Part shown: positions 1 to 5,998 of the stretch, one piece after another
How positions within the stretch are numbered: position 1 is the first letter of the stretch
How the letters are laid out: each line of letters begins with the position of its first letter
DNA from: Betaproteobacteria bacterium
Lineage (GTDB): Bacteria; Pseudomonadota; Gammaproteobacteria; Burkholderiales; SG8-41
DNA length: 14,855 nt
Assembly: GCA_028292065.1 (NCBI GenBank)
Contig: JAQGNC010000081.1
Span: 1-14,855, forward strand
Direction of reading: 5' to 3'
Translations under genes and position numbers: made by a program
Notes under the pieces: generated by a model
What the model saw: the letters and a program-made list of their open reading frames with translations, nothing else
The model's database searches: none
Told to the model about the DNA's origin: nothing

Positions 1-46
1 TCACCCTTCACCCTTCACCCTTCACCCTTCACCCTTCACCCTTCAC
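1..46. repeat. Heptanucleotide tandem repeat (TCACCCT)n
   Basis: Six perfect copies of the 7-mer TCACCCT followed by a partial copy (TCAC), starting at the first base of the window, so the array may continue to the left. On the minus strand the unit reads AGGGTGA. It lies 10 bp beyond the stop codon of the minus-strand TPP-enzyme gene, so it is downstream of that gene and not coding. It is a simple-sequence tract that could vary in copy number between strains. No hairpin or T-run is visible, so I do not call it a terminator. Confidence 0.9.
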
Positions 47-56
47 GCGGTAGCCA

Positions 57-1697
57 TCACTCCCCGCTGATCGTCGCCGGCACCCATCCGCGTTTCGCCG
101 TAATCGCCGCATCGCTGACGATGTCGACGACCGCGGGGCGTCCCGCCGCGAGCGCTTTGTCGAGCGCGGGTCTCACGTCCTCCGGTTTCTCGACCCGAAA
201 GCCCACGCAGCCGAGTGAGGCCGCGACTTTCGAGAAATCGACCGAACGCTCATAAGCGACTTTCTCGAGGACGCCGCCGGAGTAATTGGTATTCACCACC
301 ATGACGACGTTGATGCCGTTGCGCGCGGCGGTCTCGAGCTCGGCGATGTGATAGTAGAAACCGGCATCGCCGACGAAGCCGATCACCGGCTTGTCCGGCA
401 TCGCCGCTTTCGCGCCGATCGCCGCGGGGAAACCCCAGCCGAGCGAGCCGCCGCAGCGTAGATAATGCTGTCCTTCCTTCATGCGGATCATCTGCGCGGT
501 CCACATCGCGGCGTGGAAAGTATCGACGACCACCGTGGCATCGGAAGGCAGCCACTCTTCGAGCTCCCGGCAGATGCGCTCGGGCCGCATCGGGATTGCG
601 TCGGACTGGCGCTGCGGCTCGCTCTCTTCCCAGTAGTCGCTCACGTAGCTGCGAACCTGCTCGACCCATTCGGCGCGCCTCGACACCTGCTGCTCGACCG
701 CAGCGATCATCTGCTGCACGACCACCTTCGCGTCGCCTTGCAGCGTGACCACGTTCGGATAGTTGCGCCCGAGCTCTTCCGGATTGATGTCGAGCTGGAT
801 CGTGCGCGTGCCGAGCTTCGGGACCTGCCAGCCGTTGGTCACCTGCCCGCCCGAATGGCTGCCGATGAAGAACACGAGGTCGGCGGCGCCGACCGCCTTG
901 TTCGCACACCAGCGCGAATAACTTCCCGGCACCCCGACGTTCAGCGGATGCGTATCGGGAACGATCGCTTTGGCGTGCAGGCTCGTCGCGATCGGGATCG
1001 ACAGCATCTCGGCGAGCCTGATGATCTCGGGACCCGCCCCCGACGCAACCGCGCCGCCGCCTGCAACGATGATCGGCTTGGACGCCTGCGCGAGCGCGGC
1101 GACCGCCGCTTTGACGGCGGAGGCTTCGGCGGCGGGCCTGAACGCGGGGAACTGCCTGAAGCGCTCCTCGAACGTCATGTCGAAATCGCCTTCGCGCTCG
1201 AGCATCTGTCCCGCGTTGCCGCGCAGCTCCAGATGCACCGGACCCGGCGTGCCGGTCGTCGCCACGCGGAAAGCCTGGCGCAGGAGATCGGGAAAGCGCT
1301 CGACGGTGTCGACCGAGTAGTTCGCCTTGGTGACCGCGCTCCACGCGCTGAAATCTTCGGCGTTCTGGTACGCGTTGCGATAACGCGGCTGGTCGTTCTG
1401 CCCGCCGGTGATCGCGATCACCGGTGAGCTCGCCATGTGCGGGTCGCGCAGGCCTGCGAGGAGGTTGGTCGAGCCGATGTCCTGCGCTAGACAGATGCCG
1501 GGCTTCTTCGACGCTCTCGCGTACGCGTCCGCCATGTACGCGGCGGCTTTCTCGCCGTGCGTGACGATGCGCTTCACGCCGACCGTGTCGATCTCCTTCA
1601 TCGCGCCGCCGATGATCGAGTTCACGTAGAACAGGTGCGACACGCCGTAGCCGCGCATCGCTTCGGCGAAATAGCGGTTACCGGTCATTCGGGCCAT
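57..1697 (-). CDS. Thiamine diphosphate-dependent enzyme, acetolactate synthase-like
   Basis: A 546-residue protein with the three-part architecture of the acetolactate synthase/benzoylformate decarboxylase superfamily (TPP N-terminal, central and C-terminal domains), at a normal length for it. The N-terminal domain has the catalytic-type glutamate E49 in HGEKAAAYMADAYAR. The central domain spans about residues 190-335. The C-terminal domain carries the TPP/Mg motif as GDAGF (443-447) followed after about 22 residues by NTN (469-471). The family condenses or decarboxylates 2-oxo acids in the cytoplasm. The substrate cannot be read from sequence, and no small regulatory subunit of a biosynthetic acetolactate synthase lies next to it, so a catabolic or side-pathway role is more likely than isoleucine/valine synthesis. 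The ATG at 1697 follows a strong GGAGGAGC ribosome-binding site at 1704-1711. A second in-frame ATG lies three codons in. The family is secure; the exact reaction is unknown. Confidence 0.93.
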   Translation of the reverse strand: MARMTGNRYFAEAMRGYGVSHLFYVNSIIGGAMKEIDTVGVKRIVTHGEKAAAYMADAYARASKKPGICLAQDIGSTNLLAGLRDPHMASSPVIAITGGQNDQPRYRNAYQNAEDFSAWSAVTKANYSVDTVERFPDLLRQAFRVATTGTPGPVHLELRGNAGQMLEREGDFDMTFEERFRQFPAFRPAAEASAVKAAVAALAQASKPIIVAGGGAVASGAGPEIIRLAEMLSIPIATSLHAKAIVPDTHPLNVGVPGSYSRWCANKAVGAADLVFFIGSHSGGQVTNGWQVPKLGTRTIQLDINPEELGRNYPNVVTLQGDAKVVVQQMIAAVEQQVSRRAEWVEQVRSYVSDYWEESEPQRQSDAIPMRPERICRELEEWLPSDATVVVDTFHAAMWTAQMIRMKEGQHYLRCGGSLGWGFPAAIGAKAAMPDKPVIGFVGDAGFYYHIAELETAARNGINVVMVVNTNYSGGVLEKVAYERSVDFSKVAASLGCVGFRVEKPEDVRPALDKALAAGRPAVVDIVSDAAITAKRGWVPATISGE

Positions 1698-1755
1698 GTT
1701 GAAGCTCCTCCGCTGCGTGTTTTCGCCGAGCTCGATTCTGCGTCCTGTCGTTTCG

Positions 1756-1785
1756 ATGCTAGCACCGGCGGGACGGCCGCGTCAT
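1756..1785 (-). promoter_or_regulatory. Possible sigma-70 promoter for the TPP enzyme
   Basis: On the minus strand an ATGACG (-35-like, 4 of 6) is followed after 18 bp by TAGCAT (-10-like, 4 of 6). This would place the transcript start roughly 50 bp ahead of the start codon at 1697. It sits in the 120-bp gap between two co-directional genes, so the TPP enzyme may have its own promoter or be read through from the methyltransferase. The match is by eye and weak. Confidence 0.25.
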
Positions 1786-1817
1786 CACGGCGGTTGACAG
1801 TCCGGAATGCGGACGAG

Positions 1818-2711
1818 TTACTTCCCGGCTTCGGGGTCGATGCCGGTCGGTGCGAAGTAGGCGGACTTCGCCGCCGCACGCTCAGCGCGCCAGGGCATCT
1901 CCACCGCTTTGTCATACGTGTCGCCGAGCACGCTGACCATGCCTACGATGACGTCCCCCGCGACTCTCCCTCGAAACTGATGGCGGATGAGCTTCGTGCC
2001 TTCGAGACTCAGCAGCAGCGAAAACGAAATCTCGTCGCCTTTGAGCTTCACGTCGTCGAGCACCGCGCGGCGGCTGCCGACGCGCACAAAGCCTTCGGCG
2101 CTCTGGTAGCGCTGGTCGAGTATTGCGGTGTAGGCGCTCGTGCGCTCGCCTATCGTCAGGGTCCAGTCCCACGAGCCTGCGACTTTCGCGGGAACGGTCC
2201 ACTTGTACAGGGTATTTCCGTCCCGGAGCGTCTCGTCCGGCGGCCACGTGCCGAGATCCCACATCCGTGTGACCACTCGCGTGCCGGGCCTCGCCTCCTC
2301 GAGGATCTTCGGCCGCAGCATGCGCATGACTTCAGGCCACAGCCACATCGTGATCACGGTCGCATCCTTCAGGTCCGCGTCGAATGCGTTCTGATGGACG
2401 AACTGCACGCGATCCGCGAGCCCCGAGGCCTTAGCGCGCGCCGTCGATTCGGCGACGAGCTTTTCGTCCATCTCGATGCCGCGGGCGCGTGCGCCCGCGT
2501 TCATCCGGACGGCTTCGAGAACGATGCGGCCGTCGCCCGAGCCCAGGTCGAACACGACGTCGCCTTCACGCACGCCGGCGAGCCTGAGCATGCGCACCAC
2601 GTCGCTTTCGTCGGTCGGCACGAAAGGCGAGTAGCGCTCCTGCGCGAAGGCGGGGGCGCCGAGGCACGAGGCGATGAGGAAACAGCAGAGTCTGGTGCAG
2701 AGAAATTGCAT
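1818..2711 (-). CDS. Exported class I SAM-dependent methyltransferase
   Basis: A 297-residue protein. Residues 1-23 form an export signal: basic N-region, hydrophobic core, AFA before Q24. The preceding LIASC (Cys16) also resembles a lipobox, so either signal peptidase I or II could act. Next comes a VPT motif (residues 31-33) and a Rossmann-fold methyltransferase core: motif I VFDLGSGDGRIV (53-64) and the acidic end of strand 2 at E80. A VPT-type segment before a DLGSGDGRIV motif resembles the FAM173/ATPSCKMT group of protein lysine methyltransferases; that likeness is from memory. About 130 C-terminal residues (from about 165) are outside the core and I do not recognise them. The ATG at 2711 has no good Shine-Dalgarno sequence. 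The TPP-enzyme gene follows 120 bp downstream on the same strand. Methyltransferase fold: sure. Substrate and real location: unknown. Confidence 0.85.
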   Translation of the reverse strand: MQFLCTRLCCFLIASCLGAPAFAQERYSPFVPTDESDVVRMLRLAGVREGDVVFDLGSGDGRIVLEAVRMNAGARARGIEMDEKLVAESTARAKASGLADRVQFVHQNAFDADLKDATVITMWLWPEVMRMLRPKILEEARPGTRVVTRMWDLGTWPPDETLRDGNTLYKWTVPAKVAGSWDWTLTIGERTSAYTAILDQRYQSAEGFVRVGSRRAVLDDVKLKGDEISFSLLLSLEGTKLIRHQFRGRVAGDVIVGMVSVLGDTYDKAVEMPWRAERAAAKSAYFAPTGIDPEAGK

Positions 2712-2733
2712 TGCTTCAGCCCTGGATCAAACC

Positions 2734-2768
2734 GGGGTCAGACCCCGATGAAGCCGGGGTCTGACCCC
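2734..2768. repeat. Pair of GGGGTCWGACCCC palindromes
   Basis: GGGGTCAGACCCC (2734-2746) and GGGGTCTGACCCC (2756-2768) are separated by 9 bp. Each is a perfect 6+6 palindrome around one central base, and the two are reverse complements of each other. They sit just upstream of the methyltransferase start codon. The same motif recurs at 9346-9452, so it is a dispersed repeat, probably REP-like, and not specific to this gene. Confidence 0.85.
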
Positions 2769-2771
2769 AAA

Positions 2772-2812
2772 GATGGATTCCGGATCACTTGCGCGGTGCG
2801 CGTCCGGAATGA
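2772..2812 (-). repeat. Inverted, diverged copy of the 30-bp hairpin repeat
   Basis: ATGGATTCCGG at 2772-2782 and CCGGAATGAC at 2803-2812 match the reverse complements of the two ends of the repeat found at 2828 and 2891. The middle differs. It is best read as an older or variant copy of the same element in the opposite orientation. Confidence 0.6.
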
Positions 2813-2827
2813 CCGCTGTGCGGCAAA

Positions 2828-2857
2828 GCCGTCATTCTGGCGCAGGCCGGAATCCAT
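2828..2857 (+). repeat. 30-bp hairpin repeat, copy 1
   Basis: Identical over 30 bp to the copy at 2891-2920. The unit folds as ATTCTGGC / GCCGGAAT around a GCAG loop, with one T-G wobble. The ends GTCATTC and GGAATCCAT are typical of a short REP-like family common in bacterial intergenic DNA. Its minus-strand translation gives the meaningless peptide MDSGLRQNDG. Confidence 0.85.
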
Positions 2858-2890
2858 CGCGCAGGATGAGGCGTCCGCGGGGAATTCCCG

Positions 2891-2920
2891 GCCGTCATTC
2901 TGGCGCAGGCCGGAATCCAT
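2891..2920 (+). repeat. 30-bp hairpin repeat, copy 2
   Basis: Perfect direct copy of 2828-2857, starting 63 bp further on. It lies 11 bp beyond the end of the candidate small lipoprotein gene (2932-3066, minus strand), where a hairpin could also stabilise or end that transcript. No T-run follows. Confidence 0.85.
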
Positions 2921-2931
2921 GTTGACCTTGA

Positions 2932-3066
2932 TCATTCGACATATGACGGCGCTTTTGAGGTCGCATCACTTTGCGCCTTGTCGTCGCGCCCGGGCGTCTG
3001 GGCGCAAGCGCCGGCCAGCAAAAGGCCGACGCACGCGACCGCTGCACGCAACCAGAGATTCGCCAT
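2932..3066 (-). CDS. Candidate 44-residue lipoprotein or exported peptide
   Basis: Reading from the ATG at 3066 gives 44 residues. The N-terminus is MANLWLR, followed by a hydrophobic stretch (AAVACVGLLLAGAC, about residues 8-21) ending at Cys21 in a lipobox-like LAGAC, then a polar tail of 23 residues that ends SYVE. This is the pattern of small bacterial lipoproteins, although the residue at -3 is Ala instead of the usual Leu. GAGG lies 5 bases before this ATG; a second ATG directly upstream (3069) is too close to it. The frame stays open further upstream to 3342, but that part is repeat DNA. I recognise no family. It is a lone gene between repeat clusters. Confidence 0.45.
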   Translation of the reverse strand: MANLWLRAAVACVGLLLAGACAQTPGRDDKAQSDATSKAPSYVE

Positions 3067-3090
3067 CATGTCCTCGCGATTAAAAACATC

Positions 3091-3320
3091 GTGCACCACG
3101 GGATCGCCACGTCGTGCTACCGCGACTCCTCGCGATGACTGCTCTGTTGTCATTGCGAGGAGCGGCGCGACGAAGCAATCGCGAGGCGCTCGCGCACTCC
3201 ATTCAAAAAACTGTGCGCCACGGGATCGCCGCGTCGTGCTACCGCGACTCCTCGCGATGACTGCTCTGCTGTCATTGCGAGGAGCGGCGCGACGAAGCAA
3301 TCGCGAGGCGCTCGCGCACT
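3091..3320. repeat. Tandem duplication of a 108-bp palindromic module (MITE/REP-like)
   Basis: The segment 3091-3198 is repeated at 3213-3320 with only three mismatches. Each 108-bp copy consists of half B (GTGCRCCACGGGATC ... CGCGATGAC) and half A (GTCATTGCGAGGAGC ... TCGCGCACT), with near-complementary ends meeting in the middle. Read from 3149 to 3261 the same DNA forms an A-spacer-B unit with terminal inverted repeats GTCATTGCGAGGAG / CTCCTCGCGATGAC, flanked by the 9-mers TGCTCTGTT and TGCTCTGCT. The GTCATTGCGAGGAGC core is a widespread non-coding intergenic repeat type. Together with the 3' flank up to 3392 it fills the gap between the small lipoprotein and the MFS gene; no gene is supported there. 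Confidence 0.9.
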
Positions 3321-3348
3321 TGACTCCGATGGGTCGCGCCATTACTAC
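3320..3348 (+). promoter_or_regulatory. Possible promoter of the MFS gene
   Basis: TTGACT (-35-like, 5 of 6) at 3320-3325 is followed after 17 bp by TACTAC (-10-like, 3 of 6) at 3343-3348. The -35 overlaps the last base of the repeat module. A second -10-like hexamer, TATAGA, lies at 3361-3366 without a good -35. Weak call. Confidence 0.25.
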
Positions 3349-3392
3349 TCCGAATCATGATATAGAACTTCCTCAATACGAGGACATAAACC

Positions 3393-4640
3393 TTGGCCCG
3401 CTTTGCTTCGACTCTTGCGCCGCTGCGCCACCGCGATTTCAGGCGGCTCTGGGCAGGCACTTTCTTCGCGACGGCCGGGCAGTGGGTGCAACAGGCGACG
3501 TTGGGCTGGGTGGTCTACGACGTCACCGGCTCGGCGAGCGTGCTCGGCGCAGTGCTCGGGATTCGCGCCGTTCCGATGCTGCTGCTCGCACCCGTCAGCG
3601 GGCTGGTCGCGGACCGCTTCGACCGGCGCTATGCGCTCGCGCTCAGCCAGTTGCTGATGGTCGTCATCTCGATCGCGCTGTCCGCGCTGCTCGCGTTCGA
3701 CGCGGTGCTCGTGTGGCATCTCTTCGCGTTCTCGGTGCTCTCGGGCGTGAGCGCGGTGTTCGACCGCACCCTGCGCAGCACCCTGGTCTTCCACAGCGTT
3801 CCTCGCAGCGACGCCGCGAACGCGGTCGCGCTCAACAGCATCGCTTTCAGCGTGAGCCGCGCCGTCGGCCCGTCAGTGGCCGGTTTCCTGATCGGCGCAG
3901 TGGGCGCAGCAATCAATTTTGCGATTCAGGCGCTGCTCTACATGGGGGTCGTGCTCGCAGCGCTGTCGGTACATGCGACGCCGCCATCGGCGCGCGGTAA
4001 AAATCCCGCCCCGGCGCTCGAGGCGATGAAGGAAGGTCTGCGCTTCACTGCGAGCGATCCGGTCGCACGCATGATGATCGTTCTCGGCCTGGTGCCCCCG
4101 CTCTTGCTGATCCCTTCGTTCAGCGCGCTCATGCCGGTATTCGCCGCCGACGTTTTCAAGAGCGGCCCCGAAGGGCTCGGCCTGCTGCTCTCGGCAGTCG
4201 GCGTCGGCGGCATACTCGGCGGGCTCGTCGCCGCGTGGACCGCGCGCTACGACCAGACCGGGCTCATACAGACCCTCGCGCTGGCGGTGTTCGCGTTCTC
4301 GCTCCTCGCGTTTGCGATGAGCCCGAACATCGCCGTCGCTGTGGTTTTCCTCGCCATTGCGGGCATCGCGGAAATGGTCCATCACACGGTGCACGTCACG
4401 ACGCTTCAGATGTGCGCCCCCGAGCACATGCGAGGCCGCATCGCGAGCCTGCTGCCGATATTCCCCGCGTTCATCTCGATCGGCGCGCTCGTCGCGGGCG
4501 TCCTCGCCGACGTCCTCGGCCCCGAGGTCGTGGTGATCCTGCTCGCGCTGACGGCGCTGGGTGTAGTGATCGCGGCGTGGGCGCGATCGACCGCGGTGCG
4601 CGAGCTGAGGATGTCGAGGCTGATTGCCGGTGAGAAGTGA
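3393..4640 (+). CDS. MFS transporter, EntS/MFS_3-like
   Basis: A 415-residue integral membrane protein with about 12 hydrophobic segments. The N-terminus, FASTLAPLRHRDFRRLWAG, is the typical entry into helix 1 of the MFS_3/enterobactin-exporter-like group. The loop between helices 2 and 3 has the MFS motif A signature G-LVADRFDRR (residues 70-79). The family exports small molecules by proton antiport; the cargo is not readable. The start is TTG: AGGA at 3381-3384 lies 8 bases before it, and a later start would cut into the conserved N-terminus. No siderophore gene is near. The gene is bracketed by copies of the same palindromic repeat (3091-3320 and 4734-4853), and may have arrived or been rearranged with them. 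Confidence 0.9.
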   Translation: MARFASTLAPLRHRDFRRLWAGTFFATAGQWVQQATLGWVVYDVTGSASVLGAVLGIRAVPMLLLAPVSGLVADRFDRRYALALSQLLMVVISIALSALLAFDAVLVWHLFAFSVLSGVSAVFDRTLRSTLVFHSVPRSDAANAVALNSIAFSVSRAVGPSVAGFLIGAVGAAINFAIQALLYMGVVLAALSVHATPPSARGKNPAPALEAMKEGLRFTASDPVARMMIVLGLVPPLLLIPSFSALMPVFAADVFKSGPEGLGLLLSAVGVGGILGGLVAAWTARYDQTGLIQTLALAVFAFSLLAFAMSPNIAVAVVFLAIAGIAEMVHHTVHVTTLQMCAPEHMRGRIASLLPIFPAFISIGALVAGVLADVLGPEVVVILLALTALGVVIAAWARSTAVRELRMSRLIAGEK

Positions 4641-4733
4641 AAGACCAAAGCAGGAACGCAAAGGACGGGAAGGTGCTTCGACTGCGCGGAATTATCGGCC
4701 TTTGCAACGGACAACTCGACTTGCGCAGAGGGT

Positions 4734-4853
4734 GTCATCGCGAGGAGTCGCAAGGCGACGTGGCGATCCCGTGGCGCACGGCAACAGCTGTTACGCACGC
4801 GCACTTCGTCGAGCGCCTCGGGATTGCTTCGTCGCCGCGCTCCTCGCAATGAC
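4734..4853 (-). repeat. MITE-like module, inverted copy downstream of the MFS gene
   Basis: A 120-bp unit bounded by GTCATCGCGAGGAG and CTCCTCGCAATGAC, which form terminal inverted repeats. Its two halves are the reverse complements of halves B and A of the module at 3149-3261, in the order expected for one whole inverted A-spacer-B element. The spacer sequence is different. It occupies nearly half of the 250-bp gap between the MFS and nitroreductase genes. The ORFs that cross it translate to repeat-derived peptides such as RDCFVAALLAMT and are not genes. Confidence 0.85.
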
Positions 4854-4890
4854 AGCATAGGAATCGATCAGAGCTCGAGCAATTGAACCC

Positions 4891-5583
4891 ATGGAATACA
4901 TCAACCAGCCCGCCCCCGACGTTTTCGACGCCGCGCGCACGCGCCGCTCGATCCGCGCATACAAACCCGACCCGGTGCCGGCCGAGGTCCTGCGCGAGAT
5001 CGTCGCTGTCGCGCGACATACGCCGAGCGGCTCGAACATCCAGCCGTGGCGCGTGCACGTGTTGACCGGCGCGACGCTGAAACGCGTCGGGGATGCGATC
5101 AAGCACGCGTTCCTGTCCGACGAGCCCGGCCACACGCGCGATTACGAGTACTACACCGACCCGGTGTACGAGCCTTATCTCGCGCGCCGCAGGCAGTGCG
5201 GCTGGGGCCTTTACGGAACGCTGGCGATCGGGCGCGGCGACTACGAGAAATCGAAAGCCTACCGCGCGCGCAATTACGAATTCTTCGGCGCGCCGGCGGG
5301 ATTGATCTTCACGATCGATCGCGGGCTCGAGAAAGGAAGCTGGCTCGACTACGGGATGTTCCTGCAGACGATCATGCTCGCCGCGCGCGCGAAAGGGCTG
5401 CACACGTGCCCTGAAGCAGCGATCGCGAGCTATCCCGACGTGGTGCGGCGCGAGCTCGCTTTGACGAACGACCGGGTCGTGATCTGCGGCATGGCCATGG
5501 GTTACGCCGATCCCGACGCGGTGATCAACACCTTCCAGCCCTCGCGCATCGACGTCGACGAATACGCTGTGTTCCTCGACTGA
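4891..5583 (+). CDS. Nitroreductase-family flavoprotein
   Basis: A 230-residue protein with the FMN-dependent nitroreductase fold. RTRRSIRAYKPDPVP (16-30) is the conserved N-terminal FMN phosphate-binding segment, and PSGSNIQPWRVHVL (45-58) the second signature. The C-terminal GMAMGYADPDAVINTF is typical of the nitrobenzoate reductase (PnbA-like) branch. The family transfers electrons from NAD(P)H through FMN to nitroaromatics, quinones or other electrophiles in the cytoplasm; the natural substrate is not evident. The ATG at 4891 lacks a clear Shine-Dalgarno sequence. The start is set by the position of the conserved RTRRS motif. Its stop lies 4 bp from the stop of the convergent TusA gene, with no room for a terminator between them. 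Confidence 0.92.
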   Translation: MEYINQPAPDVFDAARTRRSIRAYKPDPVPAEVLREIVAVARHTPSGSNIQPWRVHVLTGATLKRVGDAIKHAFLSDEPGHTRDYEYYTDPVYEPYLARRRQCGWGLYGTLAIGRGDYEKSKAYRARNYEFFGAPAGLIFTIDRGLEKGSWLDYGMFLQTIMLAARAKGLHTCPEAAIASYPDVVRRELALTNDRVVICGMAMGYADPDAVINTFQPSRIDVDEYAVFLD

Positions 5584-5587
5584 CCGA

Positions 5588-5854
5588 CTACGCTTGCCGC
5601 TTTGCGATGACGATCGTGAACGTATTCGAGGACTCGTCGAGCGACAGGATCGGGTTGCCGCTCGCCTCGCAGTAGACCTTGAAGTCGATTTCGGCGCCGG
5701 GGTCGGTCGTGATGATTTTCAGCACTTGTCCCGGTTGCATGGTCGCGAGCGCCTTCTTCGCCCGCATCAGCGGGATCGGGCAGTTGTAACCCCGGACGTC
5801 GAGCTCGCGCGCGATGTTTGCGAGGCCGTGGGCGATTTCGGGACTGTTTCGCAT
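5588..5854 (-). CDS. TusA/SirA-family sulfur carrier protein
   Basis: An 88-residue protein. LDVRGYNCPIPLMRAKKAL carries the CPxP signature with the sulfur-carrying cysteine at position 25, followed by the VLKIITTDPGAEIDFKVYCEASGN segment typical of the family. The length is normal for this family (about 75-90). Such proteins carry persulfide sulfur for tRNA thiolation, molybdenum cofactor assembly or dissimilatory sulfur oxidation; here no tus, dsr, hdr or rhodanese gene is adjacent, so the pathway is open and I do not assign tusA. The ATG at 5854 is preceded directly by GAGGA, too close to be an ideal Shine-Dalgarno; TGGA further up has a better distance. The gene lies downstream of the amine oxidase on the same strand, but 144 bp with a long inverted repeat separate them. 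Confidence 0.93.
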   Translation of the reverse strand: MRNSPEIAHGLANIARELDVRGYNCPIPLMRAKKALATMQPGQVLKIITTDPGAEIDFKVYCEASGNPILSLDESSNTFTIVIAKRQA

Positions 5855-5899
5855 TCCTCGATTCCAGTAAATGCATAGGCACGCGTCGGGGGCCCTTCT

Positions 5900-5974
5900 G
5901 TAGCGCAGGCGCCCCCGCCTGCAGCCGCTTTTTTCCCCGCGCGCGACCGGCTGCAGGCGAGGCGCCTGCGCTAC
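5900..5974. repeat. Long inverted repeat with 27-28-bp arms
   Basis: The left arm, 5900-5927, runs from GTAGCGCAGGCG to GCCTGCAGCCG. The right arm, 5948-5974, is its reverse complement apart from a CC-for-T difference in the middle. The 20-nt loop includes CTTTTTTCCCC. It lies between the end of the amine oxidase gene and the start of the TusA gene. It could fold into a very stable RNA hairpin and separate the two transcripts, but the arms look like a common dispersed repeat pair and no T-run follows on the minus strand. Confidence 0.85.
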
Positions 5975-5998
5975 GAATACCGCAGCGCCCGGCGTGCG

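Noticed and set aside
1794..1799. Perfect TTGACA on the plus strand
   Set aside because: No fitting -10 at 16-18 bp and no plus-strand gene downstream; likely chance.
2828..2920. CRISPR-like pair of 30-bp direct repeats
   Set aside because: Only two copies, 33-bp gap, internally palindromic with a diverged inverted copy beside them and no cas gene; it fits a REP-like repeat.
2738..2935. 65-codon minus-strand frame
   Set aside because: Made of translated repeats (MDSGLRQNDG twice), a known artefact of this hairpin family.
1557..3083. 508-codon plus-strand frame across the methyltransferase
   Set aside because: It runs antisense to the methyltransferase and through repeats; no recognisable domain and an Arg/His-rich composition.
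3067..3342. N-terminal extension of the small lipoprotein frame
   Set aside because: This part encodes repeat-derived peptides from the 108-bp module; the signal-like segment starts at 3066.
4624..4860. 78-codon plus-strand frame after the MFS gene
   Set aside because: Overlaps the MFS end and then translates the palindromic module; no independent support.
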